Of a stretch of 64,000 nt of DNA, positions 15,715-24,689 are shown piece after piece (the stretch's first letter is position 1; each line of letters starts with the position of its first letter). Source of the DNA: Ignavibacteriota bacterium (GTDB taxonomy: Bacteria > Bacteroidota > Ignavibacteria > Ignavibacteriales > Melioribacteraceae); contig JADJGF010000001.1 in the NCBI GenBank assembly GCA_016708125.1, positions 2,378,001 through 2,442,000 on the forward strand. Direction: 5' to 3'. Under the pieces are notes generated by a model. The model saw only the letters and a list, made by a program, of their open reading frames with translations, did not search any database and was not told the DNA's origin. Both the position numbers and the translations under genes were made by a program.

Positions 15715-16383
15715 ATGAATAATCAATTAAAAGAAATAATTCCTTTTTTTATTTCTGCCTCAAACTCTATTGAAGCGGAATTTTCAAACAATGTAATTTC
15801 ACATTCATTTAAAAAAGGAACATTTATAACGATGGAAGGAGATAAGTGTAATTATTTTCCAATAATAAAAACGGGCGTAATTAGAGTTTATAAAGTTGGT
15901 AACACCGGACAAGAAATTACACTGTATAGAATAAACCCTGGTGAAAGCTGCATTTTAACAATTTCATGTTTGTTAGCGCAAAATAATTTTCCGGCAATTG
16001 CTGTTGTTGAAAAAGATTGTGAAGTTTTACTTGTAACAGCGGATAAAATTCGCGAATGGATTAGAAAATATGATATGTGGGCAGAATATATTTATAATTA
16101 TTTATCAAAAGTATTGATGAATGTTTTGAAAATAATTGAAAATATTTCCTTCAAAAAAATTGATGTAAGAATAATAGAATATTTAATTGAACAAAATTCT
16201 AAACTAGGAAAAACTCTGGAATTAACACATCAGCAAATTGCTTATGATATTGGAACGGCGCGCGAAGTTGTGAGCAGAACTCTAAAAGAATTAGAATCAC
16301 AAAATATTATTTCCCAAACACGCGGAAAAATTATTATCAATCACCTAACCGAACTGAATAAAAGACTTACTTATCTGCAGTAA
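15715..16383 (+). CDS. Crp/Fnr-family transcription regulator
   Basis: This 222-residue regulator has a cyclic-nucleotide-type beta-roll (about residues 10-125), a dimerisation helix, and a Crp-type winged helix with 'LTHQQIAYDIGTAREVVSRTL' (about 163-183). It lacks the N-terminal cysteine cluster of FNR. Instead it has four scattered cysteines (45, 79, 84, 102), two of them close together in 'GESCILTISCLL'. That pair is a plausible thiol or sulfur/NO sensor, which is inference. It lies divergent from arcA and directly upstream of an operon preceded by a Crp-like palindrome. Confidence 0.88.
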   Translation: MNNQLKEIIPFFISASNSIEAEFSNNVISHSFKKGTFITMEGDKCNYFPIIKTGVIRVYKVGNTGQEITLYRINPGESCILTISCLLAQNNFPAIAVVEKDCEVLLVTADKIREWIRKYDMWAEYIYNYLSKVLMNVLKIIENISFKKIDVRIIEYLIEQNSKLGKTLELTHQQIAYDIGTAREVVSRTLKELESQNIISQTRGKIIINHLTELNKRLTYLQ

Positions 16384-16407
16384 AAAAAATTATTAAAATT
16401 TTTGATT

Positions 16408-16426
16408 TATGTGATTTTGTCACATA
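16408..16426. promoter_or_regulatory. Crp/Fnr-type operator palindrome
   Basis: TATGTGA-TTTTG-TCACATA is a perfect 7-5-7 inverted repeat containing TGTGA/TCACA half-sites like those bound by Crp/Fnr proteins (usual spacing 6 or 4). It lies between the Crp/Fnr gene and the first gene of the downstream operon, about 70 bases before its start codon. The adjacent regulator is the obvious candidate to bind it. Confidence 0.6.
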
Positions 16427-16495
16427 CAAATAAGATATTTTGTCCTATGTTTCATCTGTAAATAATGTTTAACCAATAATTAAAATTTGAAAAAT

Positions 16496-16921
16496 ATGAA
16501 ACTAATGAAAATATTTTACTTACTGATTTTACTTACAATCATTATTTCTTGTGAAGAAAATATTGTTACGGAATGTGAAGATGAAAATCAAACTTCCGTC
16601 ACTTTAACAAAATTTTCTGATATTCAAAAAAATGTCTTTGATGCGAGCTGTGCGTTTTCCGGATGCCACGCCGGAGCTTCATCTCAAGCCGGTTTACAAT
16701 TAACAAGTGGTGATAGTTATTCTAATTTAATAAATAAAACCAGCGTGCTGAATCCCAATTTTAAACTTGTTGAGCCGGGGAATAGTGAAAATAGTTTTCT
16801 AATAAAAATGTTAAAACATACCGGTGAAGGAACATCGCAAATGCCTCCATCGGGAAAATTAAGTAATTCTGTTATTGATTCAATTGCGGCTTGGATTGAT
16901 AGAGGAGCTTTAAATAACTAA
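16496..16921 (+). CDS. small heme lipoprotein with a CX4CH motif
   Basis: This 141-residue protein has a lipoprotein signal peptide ending 'IIISC' (lipid-modified Cys at about 19). The mature domain resembles class I cytochrome c / PSCyt-like domains of Bacteroidota and contains 'CAFSGCHAG', a CX4CH instead of CX2CH heme site. A distal 'MPPSGKLSNSVIDSIAAWIDRGA' region follows, whose Met is the probable second heme ligand. It is probably anchored in the outer membrane or periplasm. The ATG at 16496 is chosen over a TTG three codons earlier. It is the first gene of the operon that runs to 20224. Confidence 0.75.
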   Translation: MKLMKIFYLLILLTIIISCEENIVTECEDENQTSVTLTKFSDIQKNVFDASCAFSGCHAGASSQAGLQLTSGDSYSNLINKTSVLNPNFKLVEPGNSENSFLIKMLKHTGEGTSQMPPSGKLSNSVIDSIAAWIDRGALNN

Positions 16922-16932
16922 AGAGGTCTATT

Positions 16933-17502
16933 ATGAAAACAAAAATATTTATGTATCTGTTTATTTCATTTTCTTCAATTTTAAATTTAATAGCTTCAGA
17001 ATTTCATGTTAAAAAATCAGATAAAAATTCTGTGAAATTTATTTCTGATGCGCCGATTGAAGATTTTGAAGGTGTTACAAATAATATTGATGGATATCTT
17101 TATTTTGAAAATGAACTTGAAATAAACAGTCAATTGCATTTTGAAGTTGATCTAAGAACTTTGGATACCGGAATTGGATTGCGTAACAGACACATGCGCG
17201 AAAATTATTTAGAAACGGATGATTATCCAATGGCTGCATATTCGGGCAAAATTGTAAAATCAGAAAAAATTTCTGAAAATAAATTTAAAGTAAACTTAAA
17301 TGGCGAAATGAATATTCACGGAGTTAACAAGAAACAAAATATTGAAGGAATTGTTGAGTTTATTGGCGATGAAATAAAAGTAACTACAAATTTTAATGTA
17401 AAACTTTCTGATCATAAAATTGAAGTTCCTAGTTTGATGTTTGTAAAAATTGATGAAAATATGGATTTACATGTCAACTTTTTTTTAGAAAAAGCAAAAT
17501 AA
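16933..17502 (+). CDS. YceI-family periplasmic protein
   Basis: This 189-residue protein with a signal peptide (about residues 1-21) has the YceI lipocalin-like fold. Family features are 'VKFISDAPIEDFEGVT', 'LDTGIGLRNRHMRENYLETDDYPMA' (the R-x-x-H-M-R-x-x-x-L/F signature) and 'INGEMNIHGV'-like 'LNGEMNIHGVNKKQ'. YceI proteins bind isoprenoid or other hydrophobic compounds in the periplasm. It starts 11 bases after the lipoprotein gene, with an AGAGG ribosome site. Confidence 0.87.
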   Translation: MKTKIFMYLFISFSSILNLIASEFHVKKSDKNSVKFISDAPIEDFEGVTNNIDGYLYFENELEINSQLHFEVDLRTLDTGIGLRNRHMRENYLETDDYPMAAYSGKIVKSEKISENKFKVNLNGEMNIHGVNKKQNIEGIVEFIGDEIKVTTNFNVKLSDHKIEVPSLMFVKIDENMDLHVNFFLEKAK

Positions 17503-17515
17503 TTTTGGAGAAACT

Positions 17516-18370
17516 ATGCAGTCTATTTATAAAAATTTAATTAAAAGTTTTCTTCTGATTTTGTTTACAGCATTGGTGATTAATGCTCAAGAAAATAATA
17601 TAAGTTGGAAAAAAAGTGAGGAAGTAAAATCCGAACAATTGCATTTATTTCATTCCACACATTCAATAAATTTGCCGACTACTGAAACTCACCAAAAAGG
17701 GAATATTGAATTTGAAATTTCACATAGATTTATTCCAACAATTGGCGATGGAGTTGATGCACTATATGGTTTCGATGGTCCCGTAAATATTAAATTTTCT
17801 CTGGGATATGCTTTTACAGATTATTTTATTACAACAATTGCAAGAAGTAATGTTGATGATAATCTTCTTTTTAAAGCAAAATATCAATTATTTCAATTTG
17901 ATAATTCCCAATTTCCATTTCAATTAGCAATTGAAGGCGGAGCAGCTTGGAATACAGATCCTATTGGAAGAAAATCAGATCATAATAAAAATTTTCAATA
18001 TTACGGGCAACTAATTTTTAACACATTAATAGAAAAACAATTTGGGGTTGGATTCGTTCCTACTTATTCATACAACAGTCATATTTATTGTCCGGAAAAG
18101 CAATACTCATTTACGTTTGGCTCTTATCTACAATATTATATTTCAAGTTTATTGAGTGTTCTTGCTGAATGGAATCCAACTGTTACGGGATTTAGAAATA
18201 AATACAACTCTTTAAGTTTTGGTGTTGAATTAGAAACCGGCGGACATTTCTTTAAAATTATTTTATCAAATAATACGAATCTAAATCCAACTCAATTTAC
18301 TACCGGTGCTGATTTACCAATTTCTATGAAAAATTTGAGAATCGGATTTAATATTACAAGACTTTTATAA
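17516..18370 (+). CDS. DUF5777 outer-membrane beta-barrel protein
   Basis: This 284-residue protein has a signal peptide ending 'INAQ' (about residue 24). The mature part alternates polar and hydrophobic residues as in an outer-membrane barrel. 'LFHSTHSINLPTTET' and 'GNIEFEISHRFIPTIGDG' near the N-terminus fit the DUF5777 family of Bacteroidota, which is often found beside YceI and cytochrome genes. The protein ends in aromatic/hydrophobic strands ('RIGFNITRLL'). Start chosen by the GGAG ribosome site. Cotranscribed with YceI, 13 bases apart. Confidence 0.78.
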   Translation: MQSIYKNLIKSFLLILFTALVINAQENNISWKKSEEVKSEQLHLFHSTHSINLPTTETHQKGNIEFEISHRFIPTIGDGVDALYGFDGPVNIKFSLGYAFTDYFITTIARSNVDDNLLFKAKYQLFQFDNSQFPFQLAIEGGAAWNTDPIGRKSDHNKNFQYYGQLIFNTLIEKQFGVGFVPTYSYNSHIYCPEKQYSFTFGSYLQYYISSLLSVLAEWNPTVTGFRNKYNSLSFGVELETGGHFFKIILSNNTNLNPTQFTTGADLPISMKNLRIGFNITRLL

Positions 18371-18387
18371 AACTTAAAGGAGGCAAT

Positions 18388-18582
18388 ATGCAAAAAAATG
18401 TTGGCGGCATCGATAAAAATATAAGATTCATATTAGGAGTTTCAATAATAATTATTGGCTATTTAAATAATACATGGTTGGGAGCAATTGGCATTGTTCC
18501 AATATTTACAGCATTAATCGGATGGTGTCCGTTTTATGTTCCTTTAAAATTATCAACATTATCAAAAAAAGAAAAAAATTAG
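18388..18582 (+). CDS. DUF2892 small inner-membrane protein
   Basis: This 64-residue protein has the DUF2892 (YgaP-like membrane) pattern: 'NVGGIDKNIRFILGVSII', a central hydrophobic pair of helices, and 'LIGWCPFYVPLKLSTL' with the conserved Trp-Cys-Pro. Members are often linked to sulfur or nitrosative-stress genes. A strong AAAGGAGGCAAT ribosome site precedes the ATG. It is the fourth gene of the operon. Confidence 0.85.
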   Translation: MQKNVGGIDKNIRFILGVSIIIIGYLNNTWLGAIGIVPIFTALIGWCPFYVPLKLSTLSKKEKN

Positions 18583-18595
18583 AAAGGTTGATTCA

Positions 18596-20224
18596 ATGAA
18601 AAAGTTAATTTTGACTTTGTTAGTCATTTCCTTATTTACATTAGTTAATATTTCAGCAAGAGATTTTAGAGTTGCACAAATTCCAAACGGAAATAAATTT
18701 AGTTGTAATACTTGCCATACAAATGGCGGAGGTACTCCAAGAAATGATTTTGGTAAACTTGTTGCAAAATCTTTTTTAGTACAAAGTGGTTCACAATTTA
18801 ATGTTAATTGGAATCCTTTATTAGCAAGTCTTGATGCCGATAACGACGGTGTTACAAATGGTCAAGAATTATTAGATCCATACGGTCAATGGTTAACTGG
18901 AAGTGCAAATCCCGGTGATGCAAATTCAGTTACATCGGCTGGGTTAAATAGTTCAAAACCGCAAACAACTCTTACAATTAATTTTTCTTCAATGACACCG
19001 CATGTTGGTCAAATGTTATATTTAAGAGTTTATGATCGAACTGATATGAAAGAAGTTGGAAGAACTTCTTCAACAATCAGTGAAAATTTTACTCTTACTT
19101 TAGATGTTCTTCTCGCAGGTCATTCATATTACATTGATTTTTTTGCGGATCATAATAGTAATGGATTGTATGATATTCCTCCAACAGATCATGCTTGGAG
19201 ACTTGAATTACCGGAGGCACAAGGGAATGATATTTTAGAATTTATTCATAATACAAATTTTACCAACATTGATTGGAATTATTTGCTGACAATAAACTTT
19301 ACAGAAATGACTCCGCATATTGGGCAGTTGTTAGAAATTAGATTAGAAGATGATTTAACATCGGAAGAAATAATTAGAAAAAGAATAGAATTTGTTCCTT
19401 CGGCAAATTTTACAATTGAACTTCCGGGAATAGTTGTTGGCAGGGAATACAAAATTGAAATGTATGCTGATCATAATGGAAATGGAAGTTATGACGCTCC
19501 TCCTACTGATCATGCATATGAAATCAAGTTTGAAAATAACACAGGTAATTTTTCAACAACATTTACTCATAATACTGATTTCAAAGATATTGGCTGGAAA
19601 TATTTACTTACTTTAAATTTATTGAATATGACCCCGCATGACAATCAGCAAATTTTTGTAAGAGTTTTACGAAATGATACCGGTGAAGAAATAGGAAGAA
19701 AATCTGCAATTATTCCAGGTGCAAATTTTTCAATCAGCATTCCTCAAATTGAATTAGGTCATGATTATAAAATTGATTTTTTTGCAGATCATAATGGAAA
19801 TGGAAGTTATGACGCTCCTCCCACAGATCATGCGTGGAGAATAAATTTTAATAGTTCTACCGGAAATTTTGTAACTAATTTTATTCACAATACAAGTTTT
19901 ACTGATATTCAGTGGAACGATGTTACAAGTGTTGAAGATAATGTTCTTTCTGAAATACCAAAACAATTTTCATTATCTCAGAATTATCCTAATCCGTTTA
20001 ATCCAGTTACAAAAATAAGATTTGCTTTGCCCGAAGCATCGGTTGTAAAAGTAAAGATTTACGATATTATTGGTAGGGAAGTTGCAACAATCTTAAATAA
20101 AAATTTATCAGCCGGAAGCCATGAATTACCGTTTGATGCAAGTAATTTGGAGAGCGGAGTTTATGTTTACAGAATTTCCGCAAATAATTTTTCTGATTCA
20201 AAGAAAATGATTTTAATGAAGTAA
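18596..20224 (+). CDS. secreted heme-binding repeat protein with T9SS sorting domain
   Basis: This 542-residue protein has a signal peptide (about 1-20), a single c-type heme motif 'CNTCHTNGGG' near residue 39, and a calcium-type 'DADNDGVTNGQE' segment near residue 84. Three repeats of about 115 residues follow (from about 120 to 440), each ending in a 'DHNGNGSYDAPPTDHA'-type strand-loop. The protein ends in a T9SS type A domain ('LSQNYPNPFNPVTKIRF', 'GREVATILN', 'GVYVYRI'). It is therefore exported through the outer membrane and probably cell-surface bound. The combination of heme, TSP3-like segment and T9SS is unusual. It is the last gene of the operon. Confidence 0.83.
   Translation: MKKLILTLLVISLFTLVNISARDFRVAQIPNGNKFSCNTCHTNGGGTPRNDFGKLVAKSFLVQSGSQFNVNWNPLLASLDADNDGVTNGQELLDPYGQWLTGSANPGDANSVTSAGLNSSKPQTTLTINFSSMTPHVGQMLYLRVYDRTDMKEVGRTSSTISENFTLTLDVLLAGHSYYIDFFADHNSNGLYDIPPTDHAWRLELPEAQGNDILEFIHNTNFTNIDWNYLLTINFTEMTPHIGQLLEIRLEDDLTSEEIIRKRIEFVPSANFTIELPGIVVGREYKIEMYADHNGNGSYDAPPTDHAYEIKFENNTGNFSTTFTHNTDFKDIGWKYLLTLNLLNMTPHDNQQIFVRVLRNDTGEEIGRKSAIIPGANFSISIPQIELGHDYKIDFFADHNGNGSYDAPPTDHAWRINFNSSTGNFVTNFIHNTSFTDIQWNDVTSVEDNVLSEIPKQFSLSQNYPNPFNPVTKIRFALPEASVVKVKIYDIIGREVATILNKNLSAGSHELPFDASNLESGVYVYRISANNFSDSKKMILMK
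18960..19930 (+). repeat. three tandem ~115-residue repeats in the heme/T9SS gene
   Basis: The coding repeats begin with 'LTINFSSMTPHVGQM', 'LTINFTEMTPHIGQL' and 'LTLNLLNMTPHDNQQ', each followed by a 'DHN(G/S)NG-Y-D-PPTDHA' loop. The last two loops (near 19470 and 19790) are almost identical at the DNA level, which suggests recent duplication or gene conversion. Boundaries are approximate. Confidence 0.75.
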
Positions 20225-20242
20225 ATATTTCTTGCTTATAAA

Positions 20243-20268
20243 AATGCCGAATAATTTTATTCGGCATT
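20243..20268. terminator. bidirectional terminator hairpin
   Basis: AATGCCGAATA (20243-20253) and TATTCGGCATT (20258-20268) form a perfect 11-bp stem with a 4-base loop between the convergent T9SS and argH genes. A TTTTTAT tract follows on the minus strand; on the plus strand only TTAATATTTT follows. Confidence 0.78.
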
Positions 20269-20287
20269 AATATTTTAAACTGGGATT

Positions 20288-21660
20288 TTACTTTTCTAAA
20301 ATCAACTTCCAATTTTTAATAGAATCAAGGACAAATTTTGGATTTGGCGAGCCGAATGTTTTTTTATTTTCCAAACAAGTTTTTGCGGATAAATAATTAT
20401 AAACATCATCTTCAAAAAGTGGAGTGAAATTTTTATATTCTTCCAAAGTTATTTGATTTAACTTTTTGTTTTCTTCAGTTGCAAATTTTACAATTTTCCC
20501 CAAAATATCATGAGCATCTCTAAATGGAATTCCTTTCTTAACCAAATAATCAGCTAAATCTGTTGCCAGCATTAAGCTTCCGTCAATTTCTTCAACAAAT
20601 CTTTCTTTATTTACTTCCACACTTTTTATCATTTCCGACATTAAAAAACAGAATCGAAAAGTGTAAAATATGAATCGAACATTCCTTCTTTATCTTCTTG
20701 TAAATCTCTGTTGTAACTAAGCGGAAGTGATTTTATTGTAGAAAGAAGTGCAAAATAGTTCCCAAAAGTTCTTCCGTTTTTCCCTCTAATTAATTCTGCT
20801 AAATCCGGATTTTTCTTTTGCGGCATTAGCGATGAACCGGTTGTAAATTCATCACCAAGTTTTATAAAATTCCATTCGTATGAAGTCCACAAAATTATTT
20901 CTTCACTTAATCTGCTTAAGTGCATCATTGCCAAATTGCATGAATGAAGAAAATCTAAAATAAAATCTCTGTTGGAAACAGAATCTAAAGCATTATTAGA
21001 TATTCTTGAAAAACCTAATTCCCTTGTTGTGAATTCTCTATCTATTTCAATTGTAGAGCCGGCTAAAGCACCCGAACCTAATACATTTTCATCTGATTGT
21101 GAAAAAGTAAATTTAAATCTCTCTTTATCTCTTTCCAACATTTCGACATAAGCTAATAAATGGAATGCAAATGAAATTGGCTGCGCTCTTTGTAGATGTG
21201 TGTAACCCGGAATTATTGTGTGAGTGTTATCTTCCGCAACTTTTATTAAACTTTTTTGCAGATTTGAAATTTCTGATAATAAATTATTTACTGCGCTTTT
21301 TATCCAAAGTCTTACATCTGTTGCAACTTGATCATTTCTGCTTCTTCCGGTGTGAAGTTTTTTCCCAACATCGCCAATTATTTTTGTAAGTTCATTTTCT
21401 ATTGCTGAATGAATATCTTCAAATTCCGTTACATTTGGATTCCAACTTCCTTCATTAAATCTAAACTGAATTATATCAAGAGTTTGTTGAATGGATTTAT
21501 TTTCAATAGTTGATAGAATACCAATTTTGTTGAGCATATTTGCATGAGCTTTACTTACTTTAACATCCCATTCAAGTAAATTTATATCAAACGAAAGTGA
21601 AGAAGAAAATTCCAAAGCTTTATTATCAAATTTTTTATTAAATCTTGAACCCCACAACAT
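20288..21660 (-). CDS. argH: argininosuccinate lyase, interrupted by a one-base shift
   Basis: Argininosuccinate lyase splits argininosuccinate to arginine and fumarate. The first 339 codons (21660 to 20641) contain 'LHTGRSRNDQVATD', 'TIIPGYTHLQRAQP' and the fumarase-superfamily signature 'GSSLMPQKKNPD'. They then stop just after 'NRDLQEDKEGMFDSYF'. The remaining 117 codons (20641 to 20288) continue the family sequence ('EVNKERF', 'LLATDLADYLV'-like 'MLATDLADYLVKKG') in the next frame. The junction is a run of six T residues followed by AA (GTTTTTTAATG on the minus strand). One extra T, or a -1 slip, restores a continuous protein of about 457 residues. Either it is an assembly error at the homopolymer or it is a real slippage site. 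Last gene of the arg cluster. Confidence 0.88.
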
Positions 21661-21804
21661 TTGGTATCTCCGTTGAAGTGAATTGTGAAAAATACAAATA
21701 GCAAAAAATAAAAATCAAACAAACATTAAACAAAAAAGATAAAACACAAAAACACTTTCTTGAGTTATTTGCATTTTGTCTTTTGAAATATCACGATTTA
21801 TATT

Positions 21805-23028
21805 TTATAAACTTTTAACCTTTTCGAATTCTTTTTTTGTGTGTCTGGTAATTACTTGATGCGGTAAACTTGTAATATTTATAAAACCTTCAGCATCTTT
21901 ATGATTAAATGTATCTTCTTCAGTGTAAGTTGCCAATTCTTGATTATACAAACTATTTTCCGAAATTCTTGCAAGAATTTTTATTGTTCCTTTATAAAGT
22001 TCTAAAGTTACATCTCCGCTTACTCTTTCTTGAACTTTATCGAAAAATGCTGTTAGCGATTCAAATAAAGGTGTGAACCAAAATCCGTCATAAATTAAAT
22101 TTGCATAAGTGTTTGATGCATTTTGTTTATATCTGAATGTATCTTTATCCAAAGTGAGTTTTTCTAATTGTCTGTGAGCTTCATGTAAAATAATTGCTCC
22201 GGGTGCTTCGTAAACTTCTCTTGATTTAATTCCAACAACTCTATTTTCAATAATATCTAATCTTCCAATTCCATGTTTTCCTCCAATATCATTCAATGTG
22301 CTAACCAATTGAGCTCCGGGCATTTCAACGCCATCTAACTTAACCGGAATTCCTTTTTCAAAAGTAATTTTAATAATTTCAGATTTTTGCGGTGCATCTT
22401 TCGGATTTGTAGTTATTTGATATGCATCTTCCGGCGGGGCTTCAGCAGTATCTTCTAAGATTCCGCACTCGGTTGCAATTCCCCAAATGTTTTCATCAAT
22501 AGAATATAATTTTTGAAGATTTGCAGAAATGGGGATATTATTTTCCTTCGCATAAATTATTTCTTCTTCTCTGCTTTTAAATTCCCAAGTTCTTAACGGT
22601 GCAAGAATTTGAATACTAGGATCCAAAGTTTTCATTCCAACTTCAAATCTAACTTGATCATTTCCTTTGCCGGTACAGCCGTGAGCAATCATGTTTGCAT
22701 TTTCTTTTTGTGCAATTTCAACCATAAGCTTGGCTAATAAAGGGCGACCGATAGCTGTTGCAAGCGGATATTCTCCTTCGTAAAGTGCTCCGCCTTTCAA
22801 AGCTTTAAAAGCATATTCTTCAATAAATTCTTTTTGCAAATTAACTACGTATGCTTTTGAAGCTCCGGTGCTTAATGCCTTTTCTTCAATATTAACTATT
22901 TCAGATTTTTGTCCTAAATTTCCGGTAACTGTAATGATTTCAGCATTGTACTTTTTACTTAACCATTTTACCATTACACTTGTGTCTAATCCTCCGGAAT
23001 AAGCCACAACTATTTTGTTGTTTTGCAT
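21805..23028 (-). CDS. argG: argininosuccinate synthase
   Basis: This 407-residue enzyme joins citrulline and aspartate with ATP. The N-type P-loop 'AYSGGLDTSV' is at residues 9-18. 'GCTGKGNDQVRFE' and 'GRPLLAKLMVEIAQ' are characteristic substrate-site segments. It lies 12 bases after argR and 144 bases before argH on the same strand, in the arg cluster. Confidence 0.95.
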   Translation of the reverse strand: MQNNKIVVAYSGGLDTSVMVKWLSKKYNAEIITVTGNLGQKSEIVNIEEKALSTGASKAYVVNLQKEFIEEYAFKALKGGALYEGEYPLATAIGRPLLAKLMVEIAQKENANMIAHGCTGKGNDQVRFEVGMKTLDPSIQILAPLRTWEFKSREEEIIYAKENNIPISANLQKLYSIDENIWGIATECGILEDTAEAPPEDAYQITTNPKDAPQKSEIIKITFEKGIPVKLDGVEMPGAQLVSTLNDIGGKHGIGRLDIIENRVVGIKSREVYEAPGAIILHEAHRQLEKLTLDKDTFRYKQNASNTYANLIYDGFWFTPLFESLTAFFDKVQERVSGDVTLELYKGTIKILARISENSLYNQELATYTEEDTFNHKDAEGFINITSLPHQVITRHTKKEFEKVKSL

Positions 23029-23040
23029 CTTATTTATACC

Positions 23041-23499
23041 TCATTTTTTATAATTATCTGTAATTAAATTCTTTAGGATTTCAAGAATTTTTTCAATGTT
23101 GGCAACTTTATTTGGAATAATTAAAACCGTATCATCGCCTCCGATTGTTCCTAAAATTTCTTCTCTGTTCAAACGATCAATATAATGAGCAACTCCTTGG
23201 GCTCTTCCAGCAAGGGTTCTAAGAACTATCATTGATTCATTCTGAGCAATATTTAAAATTTCCAATCCCACAAGTTTGGCAATTTCTTTGCCGTAATCTG
23301 TACTGCTTAAAATATATTGAACGCCCAAATTTGTAAAAGTTCTTATTACGCCTAAATCAGCAAAGTCTCTGCTCAATGTTGCTTGGGTGATTGTAACTCC
23401 TTCGTTACCAAGAAGTTTTAGAATTTGTTCTTGATTAGATATAATTCTCTCAGTAAGAATTCTTTTAATTTTGTTTTGTCTAACTAATTTTGATGACAT
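23041..23499 (-). CDS. argR: arginine repressor
   Basis: This 152-residue ArgR protein has an N-terminal winged helix ('RQNKIKRILTERIISNQEQI' region with 'VTITQATLSRDFADLGV') and a C-terminal oligomerisation/arginine-binding domain with 'GTIGGDDTVLII', the GT-x-GDDT arginine-contact motif. It senses arginine and represses or activates arg genes. Its start overlaps the end of argD by 16 bases, and argG follows 12 bases downstream, so it is embedded in the operon it probably controls. Confidence 0.94.
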   Translation of the reverse strand: MSSKLVRQNKIKRILTERIISNQEQILKLLGNEGVTITQATLSRDFADLGVIRTFTNLGVQYILSSTDYGKEIAKLVGLEILNIAQNESMIVLRTLAGRAQGVAHYIDRLNREEILGTIGGDDTVLIIPNKVANIEKILEILKNLITDNYKK

Positions 23500-24689
23500 A
23501 ATTCTTCACTTTGGTTTGTTATTAAATTATCAATTATTAATACCTCCATAAATTTATTAACAAATTGATCAATATGTAACTCTTCAATAATAAATGGCGG
23601 AAGAATTCTTAAAACATTATTTCCGGCAGTTCCTACAACAATTTTATGATCCATTAGTTTTACTGCAATATTTTTTGCATCAACAGACTCAATAAATTCA
23701 ATACCAATCATTAATCCAACTACTCTAATTTCTTTTATAATAGGTATATTTTTTTGATTTAATTTATCTGAAAATAATTTTCCAAGTTTTTGATTATTCT
23801 GTAAAACCTCATCAGTAATTAAATCTGCAACTTTATTTGCAACTGAAATTGAAATTGGATTTCCTCCGAATGTTGAACCGTGGCTTCCCGGAGTAATTGC
23901 TTCTGCCACTTTATTATTACAAATTACAGCACCGAGTGGAAGTCCGTTTGAAATTCCTTTCGCAAGCGTTACAATATCCGGAATAATATTACTGTGCTGA
24001 TAAGCAAAGTATTTTCCGGTTCTTCCATTTCCAGTTTGGATTTCATCAATAATCATTAGAATATTTTTTTCATCACAAATATTTCTAACTTCACTCAAAT
24101 AATTTTCAGAGGGAATTAAAATACCGTTTTCACCTTGAATTGGTTCAAGCATTACGGCTATTGTAGTTTCGTCAATTGCATTTTTTATTGATTCAGAATC
24201 ATTAAATGGAACGCTAACAAATCCCGGAGTTAATGGATGAAATCCTTCCCAAAGTTTTTCTTGAGCAGAAGCAGATAAACTTCCGTAAGTTCTTCCGTGA
24301 AAACTTCCCTTTGCAGAAATTATTGTTGATTTTCCATTGCCGAATTTTCTTGCAAATTTAATGGCGGCTTCATTCGCTTCGGTTCCGGAATTGCAGAAAA
24401 ATACTTTGTCTAATCCGGATTTCTCGCAAAGTTTTTTAGCTAATTCTTCTTGCGGAGTTGAAGTAAATAAATTTGAAACATGCCAAAGATTATCAATTTG
24501 TGTGATTGCAGCATTTATTAATTTTTTGTTTTTGTGTCCAAATCCGGTTACTGCAATTCCACTTAAAAAATCTAAATATTTATTTCCTTCCTTATCAAAT
24601 AAATAAACTCCGTCTCCTTTAATAAATTCAACGGGATTTCTTTTATAAGTATTTACTTGATAACTTTTATTTACCGAATTAGTTGACAA
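23484..24689 (-). CDS. argD: acetylornithine aminotransferase
   Basis: This 401-residue class III PLP aminotransferase is predicted to make N-acetylornithine from N-acetylglutamate semialdehyde. 'NSGTEANEAAIKFARKFG', 'LMIIDEIQTGNGRTG' and 'VTLAKGISNGLPLGAVI' (Schiff-base Lys) are present. The only usable start is a TTG at 24689, which overlaps the end of argB by 11 bases; no ATG occurs in the next 40 codons. Position between argB and argR settles ArgD rather than another class III enzyme; the RocD at 4453 is the separate ornithine-specific paralogue. Confidence 0.93.
   Translation of the reverse strand: MSTNSVNKSYQVNTYKRNPVEFIKGDGVYLFDKEGNKYLDFLSGIAVTGFGHKNKKLINAAITQIDNLWHVSNLFTSTPQEELAKKLCEKSGLDKVFFCNSGTEANEAAIKFARKFGNGKSTIISAKGSFHGRTYGSLSASAQEKLWEGFHPLTPGFVSVPFNDSESIKNAIDETTIAVMLEPIQGENGILIPSENYLSEVRNICDEKNILMIIDEIQTGNGRTGKYFAYQHSNIIPDIVTLAKGISNGLPLGAVICNNKVAEAITPGSHGSTFGGNPISISVANKVADLITDEVLQNNQKLGKLFSDKLNQKNIPIIKEIRVVGLMIGIEFIESVDAKNIAVKLMDHKIVVGTAGNNVLRILPPFIIEELHIDQFVNKFMEVLIIDNLITNQSEELCHQN

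Noticed and set aside
15715..16383. FNR-type [4Fe-4S] sensor
   Set aside because: The cysteines are scattered (45, 79, 84, 102) and do not form the N-terminal FNR cluster.
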